The notes below the pieces were generated by a model that had not been told where the DNA came from, ran no database searches, and saw only the letters and a program-made list of their open reading frames with translations. DNA of 64,000 nt from Candidatus Aenigmatarchaeota archaeon (lineage in GTDB: Archaea; Aenigmatarchaeota; Aenigmatarchaeia; QMZP01; QMZT01), in the NCBI GenBank assembly GCA_016932735.1, contig JAFGCI010000003.1, positions 1 through 64,000 on the forward strand. Reading direction: 5' to 3'. Position numbers and translations under genes: made by a program. This document shows positions 9,772 to 19,290 of this stretch, piece after piece. Each line of letters opens with the position of its first letter. Position 1 is the first letter of the stretch.

Positions 9772-10250
9772 TTCTTATGAGAAAATCGCTTAAGACGGGA
9801 ATAACTTTCGGTCTTACCTCTGGTACCATCACGACGCTTGGTCTTATGATGGGCCTGTCATCCAGCACAAACTCCGCTGCAATCGTTATGGGCGGAATCC
9901 TGACGATAGCTATAGCGGACGCTCTATCAGACGCTCTCGGGATGCACATATCAAAAGAATCAGCAAAGCACTCTGCAAAATATGTATGGGAGGCAACTGT
10001 TTCAACATTCGGCGCGAAATTCATTTACGGGATGACTTTTGTAATACCTTTTCTGATTTTTGGAATTGAATCGGCTGTTATCATCTGCATTATCTGGGGC
10101 CTCATAGTCCTATCTGCGATGAGCTATAAGATAGGAAAGTCAAACAAAGAAAACCCGTGGAAAGCGGTCACTGAACATCTTCTGGTGGCGGTAATAGTCA
10201 TAATAGTGACGCACTATATAGGCGTATTTATAGCTGCTACTTTTGGTTAG
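9768..10250 (+). CDS. VIT1/CCC1-like small membrane protein
   Basis: 160 aa, hydrophobic, IAIADALSDALGMHISKES region typical of the family. Confidence 0.65.
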   Translation: MILMRKSLKTGITFGLTSGTITTLGLMMGLSSSTNSAAIVMGGILTIAIADALSDALGMHISKESAKHSAKYVWEATVSTFGAKFIYGMTFVIPFLIFGIESAVIICIIWGLIVLSAMSYKIGKSNKENPWKAVTEHLLVAVIVIIVTHYIGVFIAATFG

Positions 10251-10263
10251 TAAAAAAATGCTT

Positions 10264-10704
10264 CTAATATCCGATTCCCTGGATATAATACTTCCCAATG
10301 GAATCCTGAGCTCCCTGGCATTGTCTGGAACGAAGGCTTACTTCTTTGACATTGGATGAGGACGTCATGTTGAAAGTCCCCACGCCGCCAGATAATACTG
10401 TCGTGTTATCAAAATTAGTGGATAATATACTGCTGTTTTCAAGTGTGACAATGAAAGTAAATCCATCTAGATCAACTTTCCCGTTGTTGAATACGTTTGT
10501 ATATAATTGCTGTGTTCCGTTGTCATAATAGCTGCTCTGGATGAGTATTCTCGCATCAGCGCATTTAACGAACTCAGACTGTCTGACCTGGACAAACTGT
10601 GTCGCCCATGCAGCAAGGATGCCTGCAACCACCATCGTGAAAGCTATCAGAAGAATAACAGAAATGAGGGGCGATATACCCTTTCTCTTGCTTCTTGATT
10701 TCAT
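10264..10704 (-). CDS. Type IV pilin-like protein
   Basis: MKSRSKRKGISPLISVILLIAFTMVVAGILAAW class III signal peptide. Confidence 0.88.
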   Translation of the reverse strand: MKSRSKRKGISPLISVILLIAFTMVVAGILAAWATQFVQVRQSEFVKCADARILIQSSYYDNGTQQLYTNVFNNGKVDLDGFTFIVTLENSSILSTNFDNTTVLSGGVGTFNMTSSSNVKEVSLRSRQCQGAQDSIGKYYIQGIGY

Positions 10705-10751
10705 AATTTTATATATGATGAACCTTCTTTATATATATTTTCCAAGCCGGA

Positions 10752-11525
10752 ATGATTATCATGAAGTTCATAAATGAGGAGCCATGCATAATAATCGGAA
10801 GGAAGCTTATTGTGGCCGACCTGCATCTTGGAATAGAATCAAAGTTCTATAAAGACGGGATTAAGATGCCGTCCCAGACGAAAGCCGTTGCAGAAAAAAT
10901 AAGGCGTCTTGTGGAAGAATATGAATTATCCGAGGTAATTTTTATCGGTGATATAAAGCATGAAGTTCCCGGAACAAGTTTTCAGGAACAGAGGGAAATC
11001 CCTGAATTCATGGACTCCGTTAAGAAATCCGCAAAAGTCCGCGTCTTATCAGGAAACCATGACGGCGACATAGAAAGGATGCTGGGAAACAAAATAAAGA
11101 TTGAAAAAGAGATCAAAACAAGAAACATATACCTGACACATGGTCATATTTGGCCCGACAGGAAATTTCTTGAATGCAAAACCATAATTATCGGTCATGA
11201 GCATCCGCAAATAGAGTTCAGGGATGCATTGGGCTACAGATTCACTGAGCAGGTATGGATTCGCGCGAAATTATCATGGCCAAAGATTTCAAAACAATAC
11301 AGGCTGAAAAAGAAAATCATGCTGCCTGAACTGGTCATAATGCCGGCTTTCAACAGGTTTTCCGGAGGAATTTCCCTTAACGGAAGATATGCAAAAACAA
11401 AAAGGACCGGCAATGCAATCGGTCTGGGGCCGATTGCAAGGAGCGCCAACATGAGAAGCTCGGATATATACCTTCTCGACGGCACTCATTTGGGAAAGCT
11501 GAAAGATCTTGTGCAGGAAAAATGA
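10752..11525 (+). CDS. Metallophosphoesterase
   Basis: ADLHLG, GDIKHE, GNHDGD, LTHGH, IGHEHP motifs. Confidence 0.9.
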   Translation: MIIMKFINEEPCIIIGRKLIVADLHLGIESKFYKDGIKMPSQTKAVAEKIRRLVEEYELSEVIFIGDIKHEVPGTSFQEQREIPEFMDSVKKSAKVRVLSGNHDGDIERMLGNKIKIEKEIKTRNIYLTHGHIWPDRKFLECKTIIIGHEHPQIEFRDALGYRFTEQVWIRAKLSWPKISKQYRLKKKIMLPELVIMPAFNRFSGGISLNGRYAKTKRTGNAIGLGPIARSANMRSSDIYLLDGTHLGKLKDLVQEK

Positions 11526-11535
11526 AATGTGCCGG

Positions 11536-12030
11536 TCATGAAATATAGTTCATCACTATCTTTATTCCGCTTTCGCGGTCATCAAAGAACTCATTCATCT
11601 TAATTACAAGATGCTCTTCTTTTACCGGTTCCCAGACTTTCTTTATTTTTCTGTAAACAGAAAAATCGGCATCGGATATGTCTTTTCTCTCCTCCATTTT
11701 CCTTTTTATACGCTCTTCAATGTTCGTGCATTCTATTATTTTAAGGTCTTCATTAAACTCATCTGCGAGGTTCCCTGCCATTTTCCTGTATTCTTCCTTG
11801 TAGAAAGTGCCGTCAAGAATTACATTTTTGCCTGTTCTTATGATATATCCGGCAATCAGGAAAAATATTCTGTATACTTCCTTCTTGCTTTCATCAGAGT
11901 ATTCAGGACTGCCGTTTAATTTTTTCCTGACTTCATCAGTCCTGAGTAAGAATGCATCTGTCCTCTTTTCTATTTCTTTTCCAAGAAGGCTTTTGCCCGT
12001 TCCGGGGAGACCGCATATTAGGATAATCAT
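11536..12030 (-). CDS. P-loop AAA-type nucleotide kinase-like protein
   Basis: MIILICGLPGTGKSLLGKEI Walker A. Confidence 0.8.
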   Translation of the reverse strand: MIILICGLPGTGKSLLGKEIEKRTDAFLLRTDEVRKKLNGSPEYSDESKKEVYRIFFLIAGYIIRTGKNVILDGTFYKEEYRKMAGNLADEFNEDLKIIECTNIEERIKRKMEERKDISDADFSVYRKIKKVWEPVKEEHLVIKMNEFFDDRESGIKIVMNYIS

Positions 12031-12042
12031 AAGTATAACCTA

Positions 12043-12639
12043 TCAGAACAATCTGAAGAGAAGGCCGGCTTTATTTGATATTGTCCCGTTGTTGCTGACC
12101 ATAAGCATTTTTTCCCCTTTGCTCAGAGCCATACGATTCCCGATTAAATCAATTGTATCGTATGTAATGTACATCTTGATGTCGTGCAACTTTCCCAAAC
12201 CAAATCCGAAACTTGGCTCAGGCTTATCCATGAACACACCCTTTTCTATATAGTCAATCACGCTGTCAAACCTCCTGTAATCACCCCTGCTAAAGACAGC
12301 ATAGACCATTGACCTGTTGAAAGACTGGTTCATTGTCATTGTATAATAAGAAGCGCCGTCAGTATCGACTATAATCGAATGGGGGGTGTAAAGCTGGTGG
12401 GCAAGGCCCGAAAGAAGTGTCTGATTGTAATCAGCGTCGTCATATGAGCAGACATAATAGTGCATTACATTCGTGAACGAGCCGATTGTCAGGCTGCTTA
12501 TTTTCTGAGGCGTATGTCCGGGAAGATAAACCCAAGCCTTTTCATTGTTCATTTTCAGGGTGACCTGCAAAGAATGTTCCGCAGCGGAAACCGTTGAAAC
12601 AACTAATAAAAATATTATTGGAAGCAACAATTTTTTCAT
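12043..12639 (-). CDS. Hypothetical secreted protein
   Basis: 198 aa with N-terminal signal peptide MKKLLLPIIFLLVVSTVSA. Confidence 0.65.
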   Translation of the reverse strand: MKKLLLPIIFLLVVSTVSAAEHSLQVTLKMNNEKAWVYLPGHTPQKISSLTIGSFTNVMHYYVCSYDDADYNQTLLSGLAHQLYTPHSIIVDTDGASYYTMTMNQSFNRSMVYAVFSRGDYRRFDSVIDYIEKGVFMDKPEPSFGFGLGKLHDIKMYITYDTIDLIGNRMALSKGEKMLMVSNNGTISNKAGLLFRLF

Positions 12640-12727
12640 GTATAATAATTAGCAGAACCTTTATTAGAATTAATCTCTTGCTGAATCTTAAATAATTCTT
12701 GTCATATAATTATAACAAGGTGGATGG

Positions 12728-14014
12728 ATGGTAGATTATGTTGATTTAGGCTATAAGCCGGGTTCTAATGACCTTGTTGCTGAATATTCTCTCCGGTCGG
12801 CAAAAGGCGTGACTCTGGAAAGGGCGTCTGAACACATCGCGAAAGAATCAAGCATAGGCACGTGGACAACCATTTCCACGATGAATGAGAAAGTCGCGGC
12901 AAAACTGAAGCCGCACGTCTATGAAATAAACAAAAAGAAAAAAATAATAAAGATAGCTTACCCCTCGGAACTTTTCGAAGGGGGGAACATGCCACAGATT
13001 TATTCCGCCATCGCGGGAAACATCTTCGGAATGACAGCCGTCGACAGCCTTCGGCTGGAAGACATAAACTTCCCCGACAATATAATGAAGAGTTTTAAGG
13101 GGCCAGCGTTCGGCATTCCGGGAGTCAGGAAACTTCTGAAAGTAAAAGACAGACCGTTAGTCGGAACGATTGTAAAGCCGAAAGTGGGGCTTAATGAGCT
13201 CCAGCATGCCAAAGTCGCTTACGAGGCGTGGGCAGGCGGTCTCGACATCGTGAAAGATGATGAGAACCTCACTTCAATGAAGTTCAATAAATTTGAAGAC
13301 AGGATTGTAAAGACTCTGGAATGGAGGGACAAAGCCCAGTCCGAGACCGGTGAAAAGAAGATGTACATGCCTAATGTGACTGCTGAAACGAAGACAATGT
13401 TAGACAGAGCGCAGTTCGTCAGGGACCATGGAGGGGAGTATGTCATGATTGATATACTTACATGCGGATGGAGCGGCCTTCAGACATTAAGGGACGCCAA
13501 TCTGGGGCTTGTGATTCATGCCCATAGAGCAATGCATGGCGCTATTACAAGAATACCATATCACGGCATTTCAATGCTTACTCTTGCAAAGACCGCAAGG
13601 ATTATAGGAGTGGATCAGATACATATAGGAACAGCTGTCGGAAAGATGGAAGGAAGCGCAAAAGAAGTGAAAATGCTGGAAGTTGAAGTTGAAGAGAGAC
13701 TTATCAAAGAAAAAGATAGATTGCACGTGCTCGAAGAAGACTTCGGAAAGATGAAACCTGTCTTTGCAGTCGCATCGGGTGGGCTTCACCCAGGTCTTAT
13801 CCCAAAGCTTGTTGATATATTCGGGAAGAACATAATAATGCAGTTCGGTGGCGGCTGCCACGGGCATCCCGACGGAACAAGGGCAGGCTCTGTCGCTATA
13901 AGGCAGGCTCTTGACGCAAAGATGAAAGGGGAAGATCTGCAAAAATATGCAAAGGGTAAGAAAGAGATTTCTGAAGCCTTAAAGAAATGGGGACTGCATA
14001 CCCCGAAAAACTGA
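12728..14014 (+). CDS. rbcL: Form III ribulose-bisphosphate carboxylase large chain
   Basis: GTIVKPKVGL, GGLDIVKDDENL, HAHRAMHGA, ASGGLHPG, QFGGGCHGHPDGTRAG active-site motifs. Confidence 0.97.
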   Translation: MVDYVDLGYKPGSNDLVAEYSLRSAKGVTLERASEHIAKESSIGTWTTISTMNEKVAAKLKPHVYEINKKKKIIKIAYPSELFEGGNMPQIYSAIAGNIFGMTAVDSLRLEDINFPDNIMKSFKGPAFGIPGVRKLLKVKDRPLVGTIVKPKVGLNELQHAKVAYEAWAGGLDIVKDDENLTSMKFNKFEDRIVKTLEWRDKAQSETGEKKMYMPNVTAETKTMLDRAQFVRDHGGEYVMIDILTCGWSGLQTLRDANLGLVIHAHRAMHGAITRIPYHGISMLTLAKTARIIGVDQIHIGTAVGKMEGSAKEVKMLEVEVEERLIKEKDRLHVLEEDFGKMKPVFAVASGGLHPGLIPKLVDIFGKNIIMQFGGGCHGHPDGTRAGSVAIRQALDAKMKGEDLQKYAKGKKEISEALKKWGLHTPKN

Positions 14015-14027
14015 AAGGAGTGATTTT

Positions 14028-15572
14028 TTGTTAAAGCTTAAAACGAATTCGATGAATTTCGAGGCACACAAGCCCATAGTTATGCTCAACAAAGAGGATG
14101 CCGCAGAGCTCGATCTCATGCCCCTCGAAAGGGTGCTTCTCAGATATGGCAAGAAAGAATGTATTGCCATAGTTAACATATCCAAGACAACCGTAAAGGA
14201 AGGCGAGATACTTCTCTCAATTAATGTCCAGAATGAGCTTTGTATAAAGAAGCCGTCCATCATAACAGCTTTGCCCGCTTCGCCTCCGAAGTCTCTGGAT
14301 TTCATAAAGAAAAGGCTTAACGGGACCGAGCTGACCAAGAGCGAGATTCTGTCAATCATTCAGGACACAGTTGATAACAAGCTTTCTGACATAGAGCTGA
14401 CGGCTTTTGTAATATCGCTTGAACATTTTCCGATGTCCATAGATGAGGCCACATACCTCTCTCAGGCAATGATAAAGACAAGCAGGAGGCTGAAGCTCGG
14501 GAAGGGTGCCATTTATGATAAACATTCAATCGGGGGAGTTCCCGGAGACAAGACATCGATACTTGTGGTTCCTATTGTAGCATCTTTCGGCCTCACTATC
14601 CCCAAGACCTCGTCAAGGGCCATAACTTCGCCGGCCGGAACGGCAGACAGGTTCGAATGCATCGCGCCTGTTGAACTGGAAATACATGAAATAGAAAAAG
14701 TGGTCAAGAAAACCAAAGGCTGCCTTGTATGGGGCGGGGCTGTCGATTTGGCGCCCGCCGATGATATGTTCATCAAAATAGAGTATCCTTTCTCCATAGA
14801 CCCTTTCCTGCTCCCGTCAGTCATGTCGAAGAAGAAAGCTGCGGGGGCGAAATATCTTGTCATTGATATACCTACAGGCGATGAGACAAAGGTAAAGAGC
14901 ATAAAGGAGTTCAATAAGCTTTCCCGCGGATTCATTGAACTCGGAAAAAGGCTGGGCATTGAAGTCAGGACATTGTCAACTTATGCAGACCAGCCGTTGG
15001 GCCATGCTGTCGGTCCTGCACTTGAGGCAAGGGAAGCCCTTTCAACACTTATGTGGAAGCGCCCTTCAATAGACCTTGTCGAGAAAGCATGCGCTGTTGC
15101 AGGAGTTCTTCTGGAATTCGCCGGACATAAAAACGGCAAAAAGCTTGCAATGCATTCCCTTGAATCCGGCAAAGCCTACAGGAAAATGAAGGAAATAATA
15201 AAGGCGCAGGGGGGAAATCCTGACATAAAACCCTCGGACATAAAGGTCGGAAAGCATGTCGTGAAAGTCAAGTCCAAGAGCTCCGGCATCGTTGAATGGT
15301 TTGACACGAAAGCTGTTGCGGAGATTGCAAGGGAGCTTGGCGCCCCGAAAGACAAGGGAGCCGGCATATATTTCCATAAGAAACTACGTGAAAACGTAAA
15401 GAAAGGCGATACAATCTTTGAGCTTTATGCCGAAAAGAGGCACAAGATGAAAAGGGCTCTCAGCGCTCTAAAAAAGAAGGACATTATGAATGTTGACACC
15501 AAGTTTGACATGGTCCTTGAAACATACCCCGAGGAGACAAGAGACAGGTATTATTTCATACTTGAGAGATAA
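14028..15572 (+). CDS. deoA: AMP phosphorylase (archaeal thymidine-phosphorylase-like), TTG start
   Basis: YDKHSIGGVPGDKTSILVVPIVASFGLTIPKTSSRAITSPAGTADR; directly follows rbcL. Confidence 0.95.
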   Translation: MLKLKTNSMNFEAHKPIVMLNKEDAAELDLMPLERVLLRYGKKECIAIVNISKTTVKEGEILLSINVQNELCIKKPSIITALPASPPKSLDFIKKRLNGTELTKSEILSIIQDTVDNKLSDIELTAFVISLEHFPMSIDEATYLSQAMIKTSRRLKLGKGAIYDKHSIGGVPGDKTSILVVPIVASFGLTIPKTSSRAITSPAGTADRFECIAPVELEIHEIEKVVKKTKGCLVWGGAVDLAPADDMFIKIEYPFSIDPFLLPSVMSKKKAAGAKYLVIDIPTGDETKVKSIKEFNKLSRGFIELGKRLGIEVRTLSTYADQPLGHAVGPALEAREALSTLMWKRPSIDLVEKACAVAGVLLEFAGHKNGKKLAMHSLESGKAYRKMKEIIKAQGGNPDIKPSDIKVGKHVVKVKSKSSGIVEWFDTKAVAEIARELGAPKDKGAGIYFHKKLRENVKKGDTIFELYAEKRHKMKRALSALKKKDIMNVDTKFDMVLETYPEETRDRYYFILER

Positions 15573-15625
15573 TATTCCGCATTTAATCTCCTTTTTAAAC
15601 TTTCCTTCTTTAATTATTAGAAATA

Positions 15626-15816
15626 GCCTGGGACTGGCGAGGACATCCATATAATCTGGATATCCGAAATCGGACGCCCGCTAAAGCGATATAATGAAGC
15701 GGGATATCCGAGAAGTTGGACGCTTCAGGCTCTGCCTGAAGATATCAAAAAGTTGGACGCCCGCTAGAAACGATATAATGAAGCGGGATATCCAAAGTAA
15801 GCCGGGACTGGCGAGG
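15626..15816 (+). repeat. Array of four hairpin units flanked by 16-17 bp direct repeats
   Basis: GCCTGGGACTGGCGAGG (15626-15642) and GCCGGGACTGGCGAGG (15801-15816) bracket GGAC-[stem]-loop-[stem]-ATATCC units. Confidence 0.8.
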
Positions 15817-15824
15817 TGATGTAA

Positions 15825-16376
15825 ATGACTTTTAAAGTAGTGGTATCAGACCCGAAGACAAAGAAAGCCTACCAGAAAGAGGTTGAAAATGCGGTTTCGG
15901 GACTTTCGGGAAAGAAAATCGGCGACAAGTTCTCAGGGAAGGGTCTGGGGCTGGAAGGATACGAGCTTGAGGTTACAGGCGGTTCCGACAAGGACGGATT
16001 CCCCATGAGAAAAGACGTTTCCGGAACAAAAAGGAAAAGAGTTCTTCTTTCCGTCGGTCCTGGATTTCATCCGTCAAAGAAAGGCGAAAGAAGAAGGAAA
16101 TCAATCCGCGGAAACACGATTGCCGACGACATTGCACAGATTAATGTGAAGGTTGTAAAGGCCGGCACAAAGTCGATAGCGGCTTCGTTCGGTGTTGAAG
16201 AGAAAGAGCCTCCGAAGGAAGAGAAGGCTCCGGCAAAGGAAACTCCAAAGGAGAAGCCTAAAGAAGAATCAAAGGCCGAAGAGAAAAAAGAGCCTGTAAA
16301 GGAAAAACCAAAGAAAGAAGCTCCCAAAGAGGAAAAACCAGTTGAAGATGGTCCAGCCGAAGAGAAGAAGGAGTGA
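15825..16376 (+). CDS. rps6e: 30S ribosomal protein S6e with K/E/P-rich C-terminal extension
   Basis: S6e core KKIGDKFSGKGLGLEGYELEVTGGSDKDGFPMRKDV then (K/E/P/A)n tail. Confidence 0.95.
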   Translation: MTFKVVVSDPKTKKAYQKEVENAVSGLSGKKIGDKFSGKGLGLEGYELEVTGGSDKDGFPMRKDVSGTKRKRVLLSVGPGFHPSKKGERRRKSIRGNTIADDIAQINVKVVKAGTKSIAASFGVEEKEPPKEEKAPAKETPKEKPKEESKAEEKKEPVKEKPKKEAPKEEKPVEDGPAEEKKE

Positions 16377-16396
16377 TTTCCTTTCTTTTTCTTAAT

Positions 16397-17188
16397 TTAT
16401 TTTATAATCGTGCATTGGACTTTCTCTCCCAGAATAGCTTTCTTGAGATCGTTTTCTTTCAGACCGTTTATTATCCATGTTTCAATTCCATCATCCGCCA
16501 TCTGGAGGCTCTTTTCTATTTTAAAAATCATTCCGCCGGTAACATCTGCAACCCCGTCTGAACCATATATGTGTTTTTTTATTTCATCAAAATTGTCCCT
16601 TGTTATTATAGGTATTGTTTTCTCTTTACTGTCGTAGACGCCGTCTGTTTTTCCGCACATTATTATCTTTTTTGCGCCAAGCCTTTTTGCAAGATATGCA
16701 AATTCCTCATCGGTCGATGCAATGCAGCATCCCTTCCCAGTGTCCATTGCCACATCCCCATGTATGACGGGAAGCATTCCTCTTCTTAGCATCTCTTCCA
16801 AGGGTTTAATATAGAAATCCTTTATCTCCCCGTTCATGCATATGGACGACGATGACGTTGAAATGTGTATAGCATTAAGATTTCTTTGAAGAAGCTTGTT
16901 TACGACTATTCTGTTAAGCCCGACGGCATCATCCGAAACCATTGCAAGGCCGTATGCGCTTCCATCGCTGACAAAGCCTTCATTTGTCCTGTACTTCTTT
17001 GCCGAGACGTGGCCGAACGAGCCTGCGCCATGGCCTATAAGAAGCCTGCAGCCGGCTTTGACGGTTTCGGCTATTTCATCGCACATCCTGTCGAGGACGT
17101 CTTCCCTCAGTGTATAGGGCTTTGATTTATCGGTTATAAGCGAGCCCCCAAGCTTCACCATAATCAGTTCTTTCATTCTGAGCCCCAT
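16397..17188 (-). CDS. Isopentenyl phosphate kinase
   Basis: MVKLGGSLITDKSKPYT, GHGAGSFGHVSAKKY, GKTDGVY; AAK superfamily. Confidence 0.93.
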   Translation of the reverse strand: MGLRMKELIMVKLGGSLITDKSKPYTLREDVLDRMCDEIAETVKAGCRLLIGHGAGSFGHVSAKKYRTNEGFVSDGSAYGLAMVSDDAVGLNRIVVNKLLQRNLNAIHISTSSSSICMNGEIKDFYIKPLEEMLRRGMLPVIHGDVAMDTGKGCCIASTDEEFAYLAKRLGAKKIIMCGKTDGVYDSKEKTIPIITRDNFDEIKKHIYGSDGVADVTGGMIFKIEKSLQMADDGIETWIINGLKENDLKKAILGEKVQCTIIK

Positions 17189-17736
17189 CTTCTGTATAGA
17201 TTATTTTCAATATCCATTATATCAAGGATTTTACCTACGATGTGCTTTTCCATATCTTCTATTGTTTTCGGTTTTGAATATAAAGACATTACCGGAGGAA
17301 GAATTATACCACCTGCCTTCGTGACGGTTTCCATGTTCTTTATATGAATATAGTTCAGCGGGGTCTCCCTTGTCACGAGAACAAGTTTTCTTCTCTCTTT
17401 AAGCATGACATCGGCTGCGCGCAGAAGAAGGTTGTCTGAAAATCCGTTAGCAACGCCTGCAAGAGTCTTCATGCTGCATGGAATAATTATCATCCCATCA
17501 GTTTTGAACGAGCCTGAAGCTATCGGGGAAAAGAAGTCCTTCTGGTCATATACGTGGTCTGCAAGCTTTCTTACATCTTCGATATCTTTTCCTGTCTCAT
17601 GTTTCAGTATCTTATCTGCCTGCTCTGTTATTACAAGATGCGTTTCAATATTCTTTTGCTTTTTCAGAAACTCGAGAAGCGTTAAAGCTAAGGAAACCTC
17701 CGATGTCCCCGTTATTCCGACAATTATCCTTTTCAT
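17173..17736 (-). CDS. ubiX: UbiX family flavin prenyltransferase
   Basis: VGITGTSEVSLALTLLEFL, IIIPCSMKTLAGVANGFSDNLLLRAADVMLKERRKLVLVTRETPL. Confidence 0.95.
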   Translation of the reverse strand: MKRIIVGITGTSEVSLALTLLEFLKKQKNIETHLVITEQADKILKHETGKDIEDVRKLADHVYDQKDFFSPIASGSFKTDGMIIIPCSMKTLAGVANGFSDNLLLRAADVMLKERRKLVLVTRETPLNYIHIKNMETVTKAGGIILPPVMSLYSKPKTIEDMEKHIVGKILDIMDIENNLYRRWGSE

Positions 17737-18116
17737 TTCTTCTCAACCAGGCCCTTTTCAGCATCGACCAGAAGATGGTCGCCTGTTTTCAATCCGCTTA
17801 AATCTATCTTGTCGACGCAAGGTATCTCGGAGATTATGGCACCGACCGCAACAACTGTTTCAGTTTCCTTGTTTATTATAGCAAGAGGAGCCTTTCCGTT
17901 CTTCTTGAGCCGATACATTGTATATGACCCGACAGTCGAGCCTTTTCCTGTCGGGAAGACGAGAACCTTTCCTGCCATCGACTTCCCTTCAAGTTCATGC
18001 CCCTGATCAGTAATTATTCCTGTATCAGGATCCACTCCGCCGTAGAATGATATAGGATCCTTTGTTACGATAGCAATGCCCTCGACTTTTCCAGCGCAGA
18101 TTTTTCTTCCGTTCAT
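17733..18116 (-). CDS. Aconitase X swivel domain / phosphomevalonate dehydratase small subunit
   Basis: FYGGVDPDTGIITDQGHELEGKSMAGKVLVFPTGKGSTVGSYTMY. Confidence 0.93.
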   Translation of the reverse strand: MNGRKICAGKVEGIAIVTKDPISFYGGVDPDTGIITDQGHELEGKSMAGKVLVFPTGKGSTVGSYTMYRLKKNGKAPLAIINKETETVVAVGAIISEIPCVDKIDLSGLKTGDHLLVDAEKGLVEKK

Positions 18117-19288
18117 TCTTTCACCGCCAAATCAATACACTCTTCAAGCGTTCTGTATGCAATCTTAAACTTGTTTTTCCCTCTTCCATAAAAAACGCCT
18201 TTTCCGGAATTCGTTGCAATGCCTTTGAATCTGCCTTTCAGAGGGGCCACTACATGGCATGTATCGCAAGCGAATTTGGCTCCGGATTCTTCAATGGCTT
18301 TCGAATATCCGAGCTCGTCAGCCTTCTTTTTTATCGGTCTTGCAACGCCTATCCAGAACTCTTTATGGACCTTTTTGCCTTTGAGAAGACCTGATATTTT
18401 CTTCAGTTCATCAAGACTGCAATGAGGGCATCCGATGAATACGAAATCGACATCGTCTGTATCGTTCATCTCGGAAAGTGCATTTTTCATGTCATCTTCT
18501 GTAACATCAAAAGATTCTGACGGCTCATCGTAATCATTTGGTGTGATTCCTTCTATATGATATATCGGAGCTGAGCCGTATGTAACAATTGATGCAGAGA
18601 ATGATTTGAGGTCATCTGTTGTCGCCTTCCCGATTCCTTTTATCAAAGGAACCTTTCCTTCGGCCTTCTTTCCGATAATCATCCCGAGAGCGCCAAAAAG
18701 CATAGGATTATCGACCTTTGCTTTTACATTAACAATGAATCCGGGTTGTCTCTTTTCATCAAGATGATATCCGTATTCCGGAGTGAATCCTGTAAGGGCG
18801 GATGCGATCGTGCTCGGGCCTCCTTCCTTGTTAGTGTATGCCCCAAGGACGGAATTCGCATAAGTAACTGCGCTCGATTCTCCCCATGCTATATGGTCTC
18901 CCTTATCGGGTTTGTTTCCGATGAAATACGGGGTGCAGGTGCATGTCGTCTCGACGTCCATCTTCCTGAACGCATCAATTACCATTATCTGCTTTTTAGC
19001 AAAATCCTCCGGTATTCCGAGAGCTTTCCAGTTCTCGATATCCATTCCGGCCGGGTTCAGTGTCGTCTTGACCCTCACCTTCCCGTCGGATGCCATCTCC
19101 TCAAGGAATTCGAGGCCGGCATCGCCAAGATTATCGTAGCTTACTCCTGAAATCTGGACGCTCTTTACGGGCAACAGCCTCTTCGCGCCGAAAATCTCCC
19201 CGAGAGCGACAAGTATCTCCATTGACTTTCTGACAGCATTACCGTGCTTTCCGGAAAGCATGTCTTTTTGTTCCTGCGTTAACTGCAT
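18113..19288 (-). CDS. Aconitase X catalytic domain / phosphomevalonate dehydratase large subunit
   Basis: DUF521 signature CPHCSLDELKKISGLL, HIAWGESSAVTYANSVLGAYTNKEGGPS. Confidence 0.94.
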   Translation of the reverse strand: MQLTQEQKDMLSGKHGNAVRKSMEILVALGEIFGAKRLLPVKSVQISGVSYDNLGDAGLEFLEEMASDGKVRVKTTLNPAGMDIENWKALGIPEDFAKKQIMVIDAFRKMDVETTCTCTPYFIGNKPDKGDHIAWGESSAVTYANSVLGAYTNKEGGPSTIASALTGFTPEYGYHLDEKRQPGFIVNVKAKVDNPMLFGALGMIIGKKAEGKVPLIKGIGKATTDDLKSFSASIVTYGSAPIYHIEGITPNDYDEPSESFDVTEDDMKNALSEMNDTDDVDFVFIGCPHCSLDELKKISGLLKGKKVHKEFWIGVARPIKKKADELGYSKAIEESGAKFACDTCHVVAPLKGRFKGIATNSGKGVFYGRGKNKFKIAYRTLEECIDLAVKE

Positions 19289-19290
19289 AA

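Noticed and set aside
15626-15816. Possible CRISPR array
   Set aside because: Units are individual hairpins of different sequence with no uniform repeat/spacer lengths, and no cas genes are present.
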